A stretch of DNA of 64,000 nucleotides from Caballeronia sp. SBC1 (GCF_011493005.1 NZ_CP049156.1:930001-994000), one strand, 5' to 3'; positions 19,911-28,789 are shown, counted from the first letter of the stretch. Translations and numbers: made by a program. The notes: a model not told the origin generated them from the letters alone.

Positions 19911-22208
19911 ATGAAGTTCCGTTTTCCCGTCGTCATCATCGACGAAGATTTTCGCTCCGAGAACATCTCGGGTTCCGGCATTCGCGCTCTTGCAGAAGCG
20001 ATCGAGCGCGAAGGCGTCGAGGTGCTTGGGCTGACGAGTTACGGCGACCTGACGTCGTTTGCGCAGCAATCAAGCCGCGCATCGTGCTTCATCTTATCGA
20101 TTGACGACGACGAATTGCTGCCGTACGCCGACAGCAACGTGGTCTTGGCGGAGGGCGATACGCCGGAGCTGGCGTCCGCGATTGTCGCGTTGCGCGCGTT
20201 CGTGCAGGCAGTTCGACGACGCAACGCAGATATCCCGATTTTCCTGTACGGCGAAACGCGCACGTCGCGGCACTTGCCCAACGACATCCTGCGCGAGCTG
20301 CACGGGTTCATTCACATGTTCGAGGACACGCCTGAGTTCGTCGCGCGCCACATCATTCGCGAGGCGAAGGTCTACCTCGACGCGCTGGCGCCGCCGTTCT
20401 TCAAGGAACTCGTGCAGTACGCGGAAGAGGGTTCGTACTCGTGGCATTGCCCGGGGCACTCAGGGGGCGTTGCATTCCTGAAAAATCCGCTCGGGCAGAT
20501 GTTTCATCAGTTTTTCGGCGAGAACATGCTGCGGGCGGACGTCTGCAATGCCGTCGATGAACTCGGCCAGTTGCTCGACCACACCGGACCGATCGCGGCG
20601 TCCGAGCGCAATGCGGCGCGCATTTTCAGCGCGGACCATTTGTTCTTCGTGACCAACGGCACGTCGACGTCGAACAAGATTGTCTGGCACGCGACCGTTG
20701 CGCCTGGCGATATCGTCCTGGTCGACCGTAATTGCCACAAGTCGATCCTGCACGCCATCACCATGACCGGCGCGATTCCGGTGTTCCTGACGCCGACGCG
20801 CAATCACTTTGGCCTGATCGGACCGATTCCGCGCGACGAATTCAAGCCGGAAAACATCCGCAAGAAGATTGAAGCGAACCCGTTCGCGCGCGAGGCGCTG
20901 GCGAAGAATCCGAAGGTGAAGCCGCGTATTCTGACGATCACGCAAAGCACGTATGACGGGATCGTCTACAACGTCGAGATGATCAAGGATCTGCTCGGCG
21001 ACATGCTCGACACGCTCCACTTCGACGAAGCCTGGTTGCCGCACGCCGAGTTCCACGACTTTTATCAGGACATGCACGCCATTGGCGCGGGCCGTCCGCG
21101 CACCGGCGCGCTGGTGTTCGCCACGCACTCCACGCACAAGCTGCTGGCCGGGATTTCGCAGGCGTCGCAGATCGTGGTTCAGGACTCCGAGAACAGCACG
21201 TTCGACAAGCATCGCTTCAACGAGGCGTATCTGATGCATACGTCGACCAGCCCGCAATACGCGATCATCGCGTCCTGCGACGTGGCTGCGGCCATGATGG
21301 AGCCGCCCGGCGGCACGGCGCTGGTGGAGGAGTCGATTGCGGAAGCGCTCGATTTCCGCCGCGCCATGCGCAAGGTCGACGACGAATACGGCGACGAATG
21401 GTTCTTCAAGGTGTGGGGACCGGAAGCGCTCGCCGAAGAGGGCATTGGCGATCGTGAGGAATGGGTGTTGAAGCCAAACGATCGCTGGCACGGTTTCGGG
21501 CCGCTTGCCGAAGGCTTCAACATGCTCGATCCGATCAAGGCGACCATCATCACGCCCGGACTCAACGTGGACGGTGAGTTTGGCGAGACCGGAATTCCGG
21601 CCGCGATCGTGACGAAATATCTGGCGGAGCACGGGATTATCGTGGAGAAGACCGGGCTGTATTCGTTCTTCATCATGTTCACGATCGGCATTACCAAAGG
21701 CCGCTGGAATTCGATGGTCACCGAGTTGCAGCAGTTCAAGGACGACTACGATAACAACCAGCCGTTGTGGCGTGTTTTGCCGGACTTTATTGCGCAGCAT
21801 CCTTCGTATGAGCGCATGGGATTGCGGGATCTTTGCGCGCAGATTCACAGCGTTTATCGGGCCAACAATATCGCCCGGCTGACGACTGAGATGTACCTGT
21901 CCAGCATGGAACCGGCCATGAAGCCGTCCGAAGCCTATGCAAAGCTCGTGCATAGGGAGATCGATCGCGTGCCTATTGATGAACTCGAAGGGCGCGTGAC
22001 CAGCATTCTGTTGACGCCGTATCCTCCGGGCATTCCGTTGCTGATTCCAGGCGAGCGCTTCAACAAGACGATCGTCGATTACTTGCGTTTTGCGCGTGAG
22101 TTCAACGAACGCTTCCCGGGCTTCCATACCGATATCCACGGGTTGGTCGGGGAGATGATCAACGGGCGTATTGAGTATTTCGTCGATTGCGTGGCGCTTG
22201 AGCGCTGA
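19911..22208 (+). CDS. Orn/Lys/Arg decarboxylase, probably inducible arginine decarboxylase type
   Basis: Fold-type-I PLP decarboxylase of 765 residues. It has an N-terminal response-regulator-like wing domain (FPVVIIDEDFRSENISGSG), the PLP domain with HSGGVAFLKNPLG, the WHATVAPGDIVLVDRNCHKS block and the Schiff-base lysine in THSTHKLLAGISQAS (about Lys410). A C-terminal domain ends the protein. The length is closest to AdiA (biodegradative arginine decarboxylase) rather than the ~710-residue lysine or ornithine enzymes, but the substrate is not certain. The start has GGAG 9 nt upstream. No antiporter gene is adjacent, unlike acid-resistance operons, so a polyamine or agmatine supply role is equally likely. 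Confidence 0.88.
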   Translation: MKFRFPVVIIDEDFRSENISGSGIRALAEAIEREGVEVLGLTSYGDLTSFAQQSSRASCFILSIDDDELLPYADSNVVLAEGDTPELASAIVALRAFVQAVRRRNADIPIFLYGETRTSRHLPNDILRELHGFIHMFEDTPEFVARHIIREAKVYLDALAPPFFKELVQYAEEGSYSWHCPGHSGGVAFLKNPLGQMFHQFFGENMLRADVCNAVDELGQLLDHTGPIAASERNAARIFSADHLFFVTNGTSTSNKIVWHATVAPGDIVLVDRNCHKSILHAITMTGAIPVFLTPTRNHFGLIGPIPRDEFKPENIRKKIEANPFAREALAKNPKVKPRILTITQSTYDGIVYNVEMIKDLLGDMLDTLHFDEAWLPHAEFHDFYQDMHAIGAGRPRTGALVFATHSTHKLLAGISQASQIVVQDSENSTFDKHRFNEAYLMHTSTSPQYAIIASCDVAAAMMEPPGGTALVEESIAEALDFRRAMRKVDDEYGDEWFFKVWGPEALAEEGIGDREEWVLKPNDRWHGFGPLAEGFNMLDPIKATIITPGLNVDGEFGETGIPAAIVTKYLAEHGIIVEKTGLYSFFIMFTIGITKGRWNSMVTELQQFKDDYDNNQPLWRVLPDFIAQHPSYERMGLRDLCAQIHSVYRANNIARLTTEMYLSSMEPAMKPSEAYAKLVHREIDRVPIDELEGRVTSILLTPYPPGIPLLIPGERFNKTIVDYLRFAREFNERFPGFHTDIHGLVGEMINGRIEYFVDCVALER

Positions 22209-22228
22209 TGACGGTGTGAGAACGTAGG

Positions 22229-22265
22229 AATGACAATGGCCCGCGAAATGCGGGCCTTTGTCATT
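22229..22265. terminator. Terminator between the decarboxylase and bestrophin genes
   Basis: GGCCCGC and GCGGGCC close a GAAAT loop; outer arms AATGACAA and TTGTCATT extend the stem with a small mismatch. It serves two convergent genes. Confidence 0.75.
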
Positions 22266-22292
22266 CATTGATGCTCAGTTTGCTTTGGCTTC

Positions 22293-23234
22293 TTAAGTAA
22301 CGATAAACCGGCGCTCTGTCACGTTCGGTTCCGGCAATGCCTTGGGTGGTCGTGTGAACGCCGGATCGGCGGCCATATCGTGGAGTGCGGTCTCCAGCGA
22401 GTCGCATAGTGCGGTCAACGCCAGGTCGTTTTCTTCCAGGCCGAACGGATCTTCGATCTGCGCCGCGATCGCCTCCAGCGACATGAACGAGTACGCCACC
22501 AGCAGCGCGAACAAGGGTGTCAGCAAGCCCGCGCCATCGACAAGCCCGAACGGCAGCATCACGCAGAACAGATACACGGTGCGATGGATCATCACCGAAT
22601 ACGAGAACGGCAGAGGCGTCGATGCCAGCCGTTCGCAGCCGCCAATCACCGCGGACAACTCATTCAGATTTTCCTCAAATGCGAGCACGCCGTAGCCGTC
22701 GAATGCGCCTTCGCGAGCGCGCGTGCTTACCCATTCGCCGAGCCATCGCATGATCACGGACGAGCGGTATTGCGCTTGAACGACGCGCTGATAAAGCGTG
22801 GACGGAAGGCGCGTGGCGAGATCGGGGAGGGGATCGGTGCGGCGCATTTCGTGGCGCAGCGCGTGACCGAGCGCGCCAATTCCCGCGATGAACTCGCGCG
22901 TATCTTCGATTTTCACGCCGCGCGGCAATGTCAGCGCCTGCCGCGCGATCGAGCGGCCGTGGATCAACAACGAGCCCCACAACTTGCGGCCTTCCCACCA
23001 GCGCTCGTAGCTTGCGCTATTGCGAAAGCCGAGAAACACGGCGAGCGCGATGCCGACGAGCGCGAACGGCGGCGTGCCGAGCCCGACCGGGTAATTCCGC
23101 ACGTGGTCGTGCATCACGATCGCCGCGACCGACAACACGAAGATCAACGCGAGGCGCGGCAGCAGCTGCGGCAGTACGGACCCGCGCCAGACGAACAGCA
23201 TGCGGAACCAGTTGAGTTTGGGACGGATGATCAT
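22293..23234 (-). CDS. Bestrophin-family (YneE/UPF0187) ion channel
   Basis: Inner-membrane protein of 313 residues with four hydrophobic segments, homologous to bacterial bestrophins, which form pentameric cation or anion channels. Recognisable blocks are MIIRPKLNWFRMLFVWRGSV at the start, LAVFLGFRNSASYERWWEGR (pore-adjacent), and FCVMLPFGLVDGAGLLTPLF later. The C-terminus has EDPFGLEENDLAL, where bestrophins carry their calcium-clasp-like acidic stretch. It is a single gene, convergent with the decarboxylase. Ion specificity cannot be told. Confidence 0.9.
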   Translation of the reverse strand: MIIRPKLNWFRMLFVWRGSVLPQLLPRLALIFVLSVAAIVMHDHVRNYPVGLGTPPFALVGIALAVFLGFRNSASYERWWEGRKLWGSLLIHGRSIARQALTLPRGVKIEDTREFIAGIGALGHALRHEMRRTDPLPDLATRLPSTLYQRVVQAQYRSSVIMRWLGEWVSTRAREGAFDGYGVLAFEENLNELSAVIGGCERLASTPLPFSYSVMIHRTVYLFCVMLPFGLVDGAGLLTPLFALLVAYSFMSLEAIAAQIEDPFGLEENDLALTALCDSLETALHDMAADPAFTRPPKALPEPNVTERRFIVT

Positions 23235-23397
23235 GGGTGCGGATTTCGAATGGACACAGAATTATCCGGGAAATGCGTTGTTCGTCGTCGGAATGTATCG
23301 ATCCGTCACATTGTCAACGGGTCAAGGTAACCCGGAAAAATGTCGACAAGAAAACCCGCTAGCGCCCAAGCGCCGTCCTGCCCGATCAACGTATTGG

Positions 23398-23835
23398 CTA
23401 GGTGAGCTCGGGCCGATTAACGGTCAACCACTTCTGGACATCATCAAGAAGCATTGTTGCGCTTGACATGCATTCACGAACGGCCGCGTCAGTGACGAGA
23501 TCGCCCGAGTAATCGGAAAGATTGCGTTGTTTGCGCAGAGCGTCGAGCACGATCATCCGATCCGTCGACAAGCCGATGGTGAGCGTCAACGATTGAATGG
23601 CGGTCTGGTGATGTCCCGGCCGGCTGGTCAGGGTCCGGAAGCCGTTGGCGTTGAGCGCCAGCATGGCCAACTGCATGATGGCTTTATAGGCGGCGTCGAA
23701 GCGGTTTTCCTGACTCAGCGCGTTGAGCCGTGCGTCCAGCAAATTGCGCTGCGCGGCCGCGAGCAGGCGCGCGATGGTTTCGCGATTCGGTGCGATCGAA
23801 TCAAGGCTGATTCCCAACAAGTTTTGCAAGGTCAT
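23398..23835 (-). CDS. HEPN-domain protein, partner of the upstream nucleotidyltransferase
   Basis: An all-helical 145-residue protein with the look of a HEPN domain: ENRFDAAYKAIMQLAMLALNANG is the first helix pair, and LRKQRNLSDYSGDLVTDAAV the closing motif region. In HepT-type toxins this place has RX4-6H and a tyrosine that is AMPylated. Here RN and Tyr remain, but the histidine is missing (Asp stands near its place). Classic RNase chemistry is therefore doubtful, while a Tyr modification site is kept. Its start lies 35 nt inside the nucleotidyltransferase gene, which indicates coupled translation. The assignment rests on pattern, not on a profile search. Confidence 0.65.
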   Translation of the reverse strand: MTLQNLLGISLDSIAPNRETIARLLAAAQRNLLDARLNALSQENRFDAAYKAIMQLAMLALNANGFRTLTSRPGHHQTAIQSLTLTIGLSTDRMIVLDALRKQRNLSDYSGDLVTDAAVRECMSSATMLLDDVQKWLTVNRPELT

Positions 23836-24406
23836 GCTCGTTGCCCACCACGTAGATCTTCGGCTTGTCCATCAAATCCAGAGCGAACCCGTCCTTGCGT
23901 TCAAAACTGGCACGCCATTCGTTTGCCGACATCACTACGGGATTGATCTCGCGTCCCAAAGTGGTTTGCGCTGAATACAACTGCCTGACGACTTCAGCGA
24001 AACTTGCCTCGCCGATAATCATTACGTCGATATCGCTATGTGCCGTTTCCTGTGCACGTGCAACCGATCCAAACACGAACGCGACGTCGATTAATGAGGC
24101 GCAAGAGGCGAGCGCATTAGCGACAACGTCGGTCAATCCGGAGGTTTTCCGCATGATGCTGGCTAGCTCATCGTAGATCGGCGAGGCGCGATTAGCCATA
24201 TAGACCAATTGGTTAGCGCGCCGCTCGGCGACGAGAATGCCGGCTGCGGCGAGCTTGCTCAGTTCTTTGTGAAGTGTGCCGGCGGCGGTGCCGGTCAGCC
24301 GGGCAATCTCGCGGACGTGGAAGGACTCGTCCGGCCGAAGCAGCAGGAGTCCAAGAACACGCCGGCGATAGCTGTTGAAGAGCGTTTCGGATGGAGAACG
24401 TAGCAT
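23801..24406 (-). CDS. Winged-helix / minimal nucleotidyltransferase fusion (MNT-type antitoxin-regulator)
   Basis: 201 residues. Residues 1-75 form an ArsR/MarR-like winged helix (SFHVREIARLTGTAAGTLHKELSKL in two helices, then the wing LVAERRANQLVYMAN). Residues about 105-195 form a pol-beta-type nucleotidyltransferase with the intact catalytic motif GSX10DXD (FVFGSVARAQETAHSDIDVM). In known MntA/HepT systems the nucleotidyltransferase AMPylates the HEPN toxin. Here it is fused to a DNA-binding domain and could regulate its own promoter, which carries repeats over the start codon. It is co-directional with argH, 61 nt downstream of it. Confidence 0.8.
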   Translation of the reverse strand: MLRSPSETLFNSYRRRVLGLLLLRPDESFHVREIARLTGTAAGTLHKELSKLAAAGILVAERRANQLVYMANRASPIYDELASIMRKTSGLTDVVANALASCASLIDVAFVFGSVARAQETAHSDIDVMIIGEASFAEVVRQLYSAQTTLGREINPVVMSANEWRASFERKDGFALDLMDKPKIYVVGNEHDLAKLVGNQP

Positions 24407-24446
24407 GATTGGCTACGATCGTAGCCGAATCAGCTACGATATTCAA
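24399..24446 (-). promoter_or_regulatory. Repeat-bearing promoter/operator of the nucleotidyltransferase-HEPN pair
   Basis: Read on the minus strand: -35 TTGAAT (24446-24441), a 17-nt spacer, and -10 TACGAT (24423-24418). The start codon lies at 24406-24404. The perfect palindrome GGCTACGATCGTAGCC covers 24411-24426, a further ATCGTAGC half-site sits at 24433-24440, and GCTACG begins inside the start codon at 24404. No Shine-Dalgarno site precedes the ATG, so the transcript may be leaderless. Self-binding by the encoded winged helix is inferred. Confidence 0.62.
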
Positions 24447-24467
24447 GCGATCGTGAGGGCGCCTTTC

Positions 24468-25874
24468 TTACCCCAACGCCGCCCGAGCCGCCTTCGCGGC
24501 CGCCCGAACTTGCTCCGGCGCCGTGCCACCAGCGTGATTCCGGCTGGCGACCGAGCCTTCCAAGGTGAGGTACTCGAACACATCGTCGCCAATCAAACGT
24601 GCCACGTTGGGCAATTCCGCGCGCATTTCGTCGAGCGTCAGATCGGCCAGATCGCAGCCGCGGTCCACACAGATCCGCACGGCCAGCGCCACCGCTTCGT
24701 GTGCGTCGCGGAACGGCAGGCCGCGCTTCACCAGGTAGTCGGCGAGATCGGTCGCGGTCGAAAAACCCTGCAATGCGGCTGCCCGCATTGCATCCGGCTT
24801 GACCGTGATGCCCGCTGCCATTTCGGCGAAGATACGCAGGGTATCGGAGACGGTATCGACGGTATCGAACAGCGGTTCCTTGTCTTCCTGATTGTCCTTG
24901 TTGTACGCGAGCGGCTGGCCCTTCATCAGCGTTAGCAAAGCCATCAGATGTCCGTTCACGCGTCCCGTCTTGCCACGCGCCAGTTCTGGCACGTCGGGGT
25001 TCTTCTTCTGCGGCATGATCGACGAGCCGGTGCAGAAACGGTCAGCCAGGTCGATAAACCCAACGCGCGGGCTCATCCACAGCACGAGTTCTTCGGAGAA
25101 GCGCGACACGTGCGTCATGATCAGCGCGGCGGCCGCGGTGAATTCAATGGCGAAGTCACGATCCGACACGGCGTCGAGCGAGTTCGCGCAGATGCCGTCG
25201 AAGCCGAGCGTCTTGGCTACAGCGTGACGATCAATCGGATAGCTCGTGCCGGCGAGCGCGGCAGCGCCAAGCGGCAGGCGGTTCACGCGCTTGCGGCAAT
25301 CGAGCAGACGTTCGCTATCGCGGCTGAACATTTCGACGTAAGCAAGCAGGTGATGACCGAACGTCACGGGCTGCGCCACTTGCAGGTGGGTGAAGCCGGG
25401 CATGATGGTTTCGGCGTTTTGCTCGGCAATATCGATCAAGGCACGGCGCAATCCGATCAGCAATTCACCAATCAGGTCGATCTCGCCGCGCAGCCACAGG
25501 CGGATGTCGGTCGCGACCTGGTCGTTGCGCGAGCGGCCAGTGTGCAGGCGTTTGCCGGCATCGCCGATAAGCGCCGTCAACCGCGCTTCAATGTTCAGAT
25601 GCACGTCTTCCAGATCGAGTTTCCACTCGAATTCACCACGTTCGATTTCACCGCGGATCTGCGTCATGCCTTGCTGGATGGCCTGGAAATCGGCATCGGC
25701 GATGATCTTTTGCGCCGCCAGCATGGCGGCATGCGCCAGCGATCCTTCGATATCCACAAGCGCGAGGCGCTTGTCAAAGAACACCGATGACGTATAGCGC
25801 TTGACCAGATCGGACATTGGTTCGTTGAAGCGAGCCGACCAGGCTTCGCCTTTTTTGTGCAGTTGGGACGTCAT
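24468..25874 (-). CDS. argH: Argininosuccinate lyase
   Basis: Last enzyme of arginine synthesis, splitting argininosuccinate into arginine and fumarate. It is a fumarase/aspartase-superfamily helical-bundle protein of 468 residues. The start [16 protein letters not shown] at 25874 is supported by homology; the upstream frame is not protein-like. Motifs include [39 protein letters not shown] and the catalytic-loop signature [20 protein letters not shown]. It is on the minus strand, directly upstream of the nucleotidyltransferase-HEPN pair. Confidence 0.97.
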   Translation of the reverse strand: MTSQLHKKGEAWSARFNEPMSDLVKRYTSSVFFDKRLALVDIEGSLAHAAMLAAQKIIADADFQAIQQGMTQIRGEIERGEFEWKLDLEDVHLNIEARLTALIGDAGKRLHTGRSRNDQVATDIRLWLRGEIDLIGELLIGLRRALIDIAEQNAETIMPGFTHLQVAQPVTFGHHLLAYVEMFSRDSERLLDCRKRVNRLPLGAAALAGTSYPIDRHAVAKTLGFDGICANSLDAVSDRDFAIEFTAAAALIMTHVSRFSEELVLWMSPRVGFIDLADRFCTGSSIMPQKKNPDVPELARGKTGRVNGHLMALLTLMKGQPLAYNKDNQEDKEPLFDTVDTVSDTLRIFAEMAAGITVKPDAMRAAALQGFSTATDLADYLVKRGLPFRDAHEAVALAVRICVDRGCDLADLTLDEMRAELPNVARLIGDDVFEYLTLEGSVASRNHAGGTAPEQVRAAAKAARAALG

Positions 25875-26060
25875 AGTGATGTTCGTAAGAGGACGGAAAG
25901 TCGATGGCAGGCGGCCGGGCGTAGCGCAATCCGGATAGAAACCCGCGGAACTGGCGATTTTACAGGCAATGAGAACGAGCAACCATCGAACGGAGGGAAG
26001 TGGGCGCGGTCGGCGCATTCCCGTCGATCCGAGCCACACGCCACGACAACGCATAAAGGA

Positions 26061-26086
26061 AAAGGGGCGTCTCGCGACGCCCCTTT
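26061..26086 (-). terminator. Terminator of the sigma/anti-sigma operon
   Basis: AAAGGGGCGTC and GACGCCCCTTT form an 11-bp stem with a 4-nt loop. It lies 24 nt downstream of the anti-sigma stop on the minus strand, followed there by TTTTCC. Confidence 0.82.
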
Positions 26087-26109
26087 CTAGCGGGACCAAA
26101 CTGCAACCA

Positions 26110-26907
26110 TCAAGCCGCTGGAATCACCTTACCCGTATAGACGACCGGCCCGGTCGGCCCATTCGGATTCGGCGACCCGCCGACCGGCTCCACGGACACG
26201 GCCAACATCGGATACACATTCACAGAAGCCGCCTTGAACCGCGCGGTTCCCCCAACTGGCAGCACGCCGAGCGAAACCGGGTGCCCTTGCTTGGGCAGGC
26301 CCCAGAGCTGCATGGACTTGTCGGAGGGATCCGATGAACCGCTCAAGCGGCGCACGGTAACTTCGGAAGTCCGGTCGTCCCACGTCACCAGCATTCTCGC
26401 GTTCGATTTGTCATCGGCAAGCGTAGCCACATAACCAATCCGTGGTTCCTGAGCGACCTGCGGCGCGGGCACGGGGGCAGGGACGGGCGCGACCGTAGAC
26501 AGCTCGCGAATGGAAACAACCAGCGCGATAGCCGCAATGGCCGTGGCGGCGATCGACCAGCCGCGCCAGAACGAGAGATTCTCGAACCAGTTGGGCTTTG
26601 GCCGCCTGATAGCCGCAGCCGGCGCGGCAACTGGCGGGACCGGCCGGGCGGCGGCCGCATCGCGCCGGGCATTCACCAGGTTCAAGCGCCGCTCGATAGA
26701 CGGCCAGATCTCCGGCGGCGGCGTGACCGCGGGCCCAAGCTCGGTCATTGCCGTCAACCGCAAACGCCAGGTTTCCACGGCCAGGCGAATCGCCGGATCG
26801 TGCTGGGAAATAGTTTCAAACCGTCTGCGTGAACCGCCGCGCAGTACACCGAGCGTGTACTCGGCAGCAAGCTGATCGACCAGGCCTGCGTATCGATGCA
26901 GATCCAT
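26110..26907 (-). CDS. RskA-type membrane anti-sigma factor
   Basis: 265-residue single-pass membrane protein. The N-terminal cytoplasmic part ([19 protein letters not shown], then a helical region to about residue 75) is the sigma-binding domain and lacks the zinc HxxxCxxC of ZAS proteins. A Pro/Ala-rich linker and one membrane segment ([20 protein letters not shown]) follow. The periplasmic C-terminus is an RskA domain ([38 protein letters not shown]). Its ATG overlaps the sigma gene's stop in TGATG, so the two are coupled. Release probably needs regulated proteolysis, as in known RskA systems. Confidence 0.9.
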   Translation of the reverse strand: MDLHRYAGLVDQLAAEYTLGVLRGGSRRRFETISQHDPAIRLAVETWRLRLTAMTELGPAVTPPPEIWPSIERRLNLVNARRDAAAARPVPPVAAPAAAIRRPKPNWFENLSFWRGWSIAATAIAAIALVVSIRELSTVAPVPAPVPAPQVAQEPRIGYVATLADDKSNARMLVTWDDRTSEVTVRRLSGSSDPSDKSMQLWGLPKQGHPVSLGVLPVGGTARFKAASVNVYPMLAVSVEPVGGSPNPNGPTGPVVYTGKVIPAA

Positions 26908-27491
26908 CACAGACCTCCCAGGCACGTTTTAAGTTTTTCGAGGCCGCGCCGAATCCACGACTTCACTGTGCCAAGTGGTACTTTCAAGACTTCGGCCACT
27001 TCGCTGTGGCTCTGATCGCGCAGATAGGCCAGCGCCACGGCCTGTCGCTGATTGGCTTCGAGTCGCCCCATGCAGATGGCGAGTTGCCGTGCTTCCTGGC
27101 TCATCAACATCTGGTCGGAGGGATCTGCTTCATTTGCCGGCAAGGTATCGTCCAAGGCATCGCTCCATTCTGTTTCGGCGCTTGCCCCGTTGGCCTTTTG
27201 CCGCCGCAAATAATCGAGGGCCCGGTTGCGGACAATTGCCGCCATCCAGGTCATCGGCGCGGAGAGGCCGGCTTTGTAGTCGCCCGCATATCGCCAGATA
27301 TTGACGAACGCGTCCTGCAAAACTTCTTCGGCCCACTCACGCTTCACCAATATACGAAGCGCGAGGCCAAACAGTTTCGAGGAAGTTAAATCGTAGAGCG
27401 CGCGCAACGCGGCGGCGTCTTCGGTCGCGACACGATCGAGCAATTGCACGAGGGTGTCGGGGGTCGGGTCGTGAGGGAGTGTTGTCGTCAT
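26907..27491 (-). CDS. ECF RNA polymerase sigma factor, SigK-like
   Basis: 194-residue extracytoplasmic-function sigma factor. Region 2 covers LYDLTSSKLFGLALRIL through EEVLQDAFVNIWRYAGDYKA and PMTWMAAIVRNRALDYLRR, which bind the -10 element and core polymerase. An acidic linker follows. Region 4 is LEANQRQAVALAYLRDQ and EVAEVLKVPLGTVKSWIRRGLEKLK, which binds the -35 element. The start MTTTLPHD at 27491 is chosen because upstream sequence is not protein-like. The stop overlaps the anti-sigma start by 1 nt. A candidate autoregulated promoter lies about 60 nt upstream. Confidence 0.93.
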   Translation of the reverse strand: MTTTLPHDPTPDTLVQLLDRVATEDAAALRALYDLTSSKLFGLALRILVKREWAEEVLQDAFVNIWRYAGDYKAGLSAPMTWMAAIVRNRALDYLRRQKANGASAETEWSDALDDTLPANEADPSDQMLMSQEARQLAICMGRLEANQRQAVALAYLRDQSHSEVAEVLKVPLGTVKSWIRRGLEKLKTCLGGL

Positions 27492-27548
27492 GGGACCGGT
27501 CGGGTGGGCGGCGCGATTGATCTTACCGAAATAATTCTTTCGAACCGT

Positions 27549-27598
27549 GCAGGTTTTTTTGCATCCGGATGCATCCGTTTCGTTTTTGCCTGCGTACC
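27549..27598. promoter_or_regulatory. Symmetrical ECF-like divergent promoter elements
   Basis: On the plus strand GCATCCG (27571-27577) is followed 11 nt later by CCTGC. On the minus strand GCATCCG (27572-27566) is followed 12 nt later by CCTGC. The two GCATCCG copies overlap head to head in the palindrome TGCATCCGGATGCA (27560-27573). The spacing suits ECF sigma -35/-10 pairs. The minus one would drive the sigma gene (start 27491), the plus one the gene-free stretch ending at the 27700-27727 terminator. Recognition by this sigma factor is inferred. Confidence 0.45.
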
Positions 27599-27727
27599 AA
27601 CGGATGCGAGCCTCGCTGCGCGCGAAACAACCAGCGCTGCACGCACAGCTCACCATGTGTCCCCGTTCTCCTCCGGCCCTGCCGGGGAGATGCGGCTTTG
27701 CCCGACCGCATAGGTCGGGCATTTTTT
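27599..27727 (+). ncRNA. Candidate small RNA opposite the sigma operon
   Basis: A plus-strand terminator with no gene in front of it, an upstream ECF-like element and an internal GC-rich hairpin (about 27670-27691, CCGGC/GCCGG around CCT) together suggest a transcript of about 120 nt. The 5' end is a guess. A short protein cannot be excluded, but the frames run into the terminator stem. Confidence 0.35.
27700..27727 (+). terminator. Strong plus-strand terminator in a gene-free region
   Basis: GCCCGACC and GGTCGGGC form an 8-bp stem with loop GCATA, followed by A and seven T. The opposite strand has no T-run, so it acts on plus-strand transcripts. Confidence 0.8.
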
Positions 27728-27880
27728 TGGGCTATCGGTTCAGATACGTGCCGACAGCTTGGATTCGTTTGCCTTACGCGCATTCGGTAGCACTCGGCGT
27801 GTTCATCGTTTTGAACGGCTTTTGGAGCGTGACTGGTGCCGCGGTCCTCAAGCAGAAGCGCGTTCGCGGGCTTCGCCCAG

Positions 27881-28735
27881 CTATTCTCGCGAGCGTTCTG
27901 GCACGTCGGCACCTACCAACATCACCAATTTCAAATCCTCCCGATGCGCCGGCTTGAACGTAATCTGGTCAAACACCAAGCGCCCGCGAGTCGGATGATT
28001 GAATTCTCGCGCACCGCCTTCCCGTTCACCGACGTCTTGCGATGCCCAGAAACGCGCGAACGCATCGCTGGCGGCACTGAGCGAATCGATCAGCGCTCGC
28101 GTGGGAGCGTCGTTCAGATGGCGGATTGAATCCGCCCGGAACTCCGCTACCAGCCTTCGCGCGCGCGTCTCCCAATCTACGATCAAGCTCTGCGCCCCCG
28201 GCGCGGTAAACGTGAAGCTAAGCAGATTGCGGTCCTGAACGCCGTCCAGCCAGCCGACGAACAATTCCGCCGCTCGCGCGTTCCAGCGCAACGCGTTCCA
28301 CTGTCGGTCGAGGACGTACGCGGGCGCATCGATCAATTCCACCGATTTCAACAGCGCGGCCGGCGCGTCCTGCGCCGCAGGGTCGGGTTCGGCGGGATCG
28401 CGCTGGGCGGCTAGCTCAAACAGATAAGCTCGTTCGGCCCGTGATAACTGCAACGCCACGGCGATGCGCGCAAGCGCGTCGGCGGAGGCGGACACGGGGC
28501 GTCCTTGTTCGATCCACGTGTACCAGGTCGGACTGACACCGCACAACTGGGCGACTTCTTCTCGCCGCAACCCGGGCGTGCGGCGGCGCGGGCCGGGCGG
28601 CAGGCCCACGGCCATGGGCGACAAGCGCTCACGATGCGCACGGATGAAGTCGCCGAGGGCATGCGCCGGCGTGGCGTCCAGTGGGGGCGCGGGGTCGGTT
28701 TTGCTGGCGGCGGGGGCGGTGGGTGATAAGGGCAT
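27881..28735 (-). CDS. XRE-family regulator with MmyB-like ligand domain
   Basis: 284-residue transcription factor. After a Pro/Ala-rich leader, residues about 28-95 form an XRE helix-turn-helix (ALGDFIRAHRERLSP, RRTPGLRREEVAQLCGVSPTWYTWIEQGR, SADALARIAVALQL). Residues about 110-280 match the MmyB-like PAS-fold domain (APAYVLDRQWNALRWNARAAELF, HLNDAPTRALIDSL, and a C-terminal FNHPTRGRLVFDQITFK), which binds small, probably fatty-acid-like ligands in relatives. No divergent target gene is adjacent, so the regulon is unknown. A palindrome upstream may be its own operator. Confidence 0.9.
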   Translation of the reverse strand: MPLSPTAPAASKTDPAPPLDATPAHALGDFIRAHRERLSPMAVGLPPGPRRRTPGLRREEVAQLCGVSPTWYTWIEQGRPVSASADALARIAVALQLSRAERAYLFELAAQRDPAEPDPAAQDAPAALLKSVELIDAPAYVLDRQWNALRWNARAAELFVGWLDGVQDRNLLSFTFTAPGAQSLIVDWETRARRLVAEFRADSIRHLNDAPTRALIDSLSAASDAFARFWASQDVGEREGGAREFNHPTRGRLVFDQITFKPAHREDLKLVMLVGADVPERSRE

Positions 28736-28789
28736 GAGCTCGATACGCGCTTCGAAAAGACCGGCCGCAACTCAGGTGGTGTAGATACC

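Larger units (their letters stand above)
27492..27880. other. Gene-free region between sigma gene and MmyB-type regulator gene
   Basis: 389 nt without a convincing protein gene. It holds the GCATCCG repeat cluster, a plus-strand terminator at 27700-27727, and the downstream end of the regulator gene's transcript. Confidence 0.55.

Noticed and set aside
27444..27790. Two plus-strand frames opposite and beyond the sigma gene start
   Set aside because: One begins inside the sigma gene and both run into or through the strong terminator at 27700-27727; no conserved protein features.
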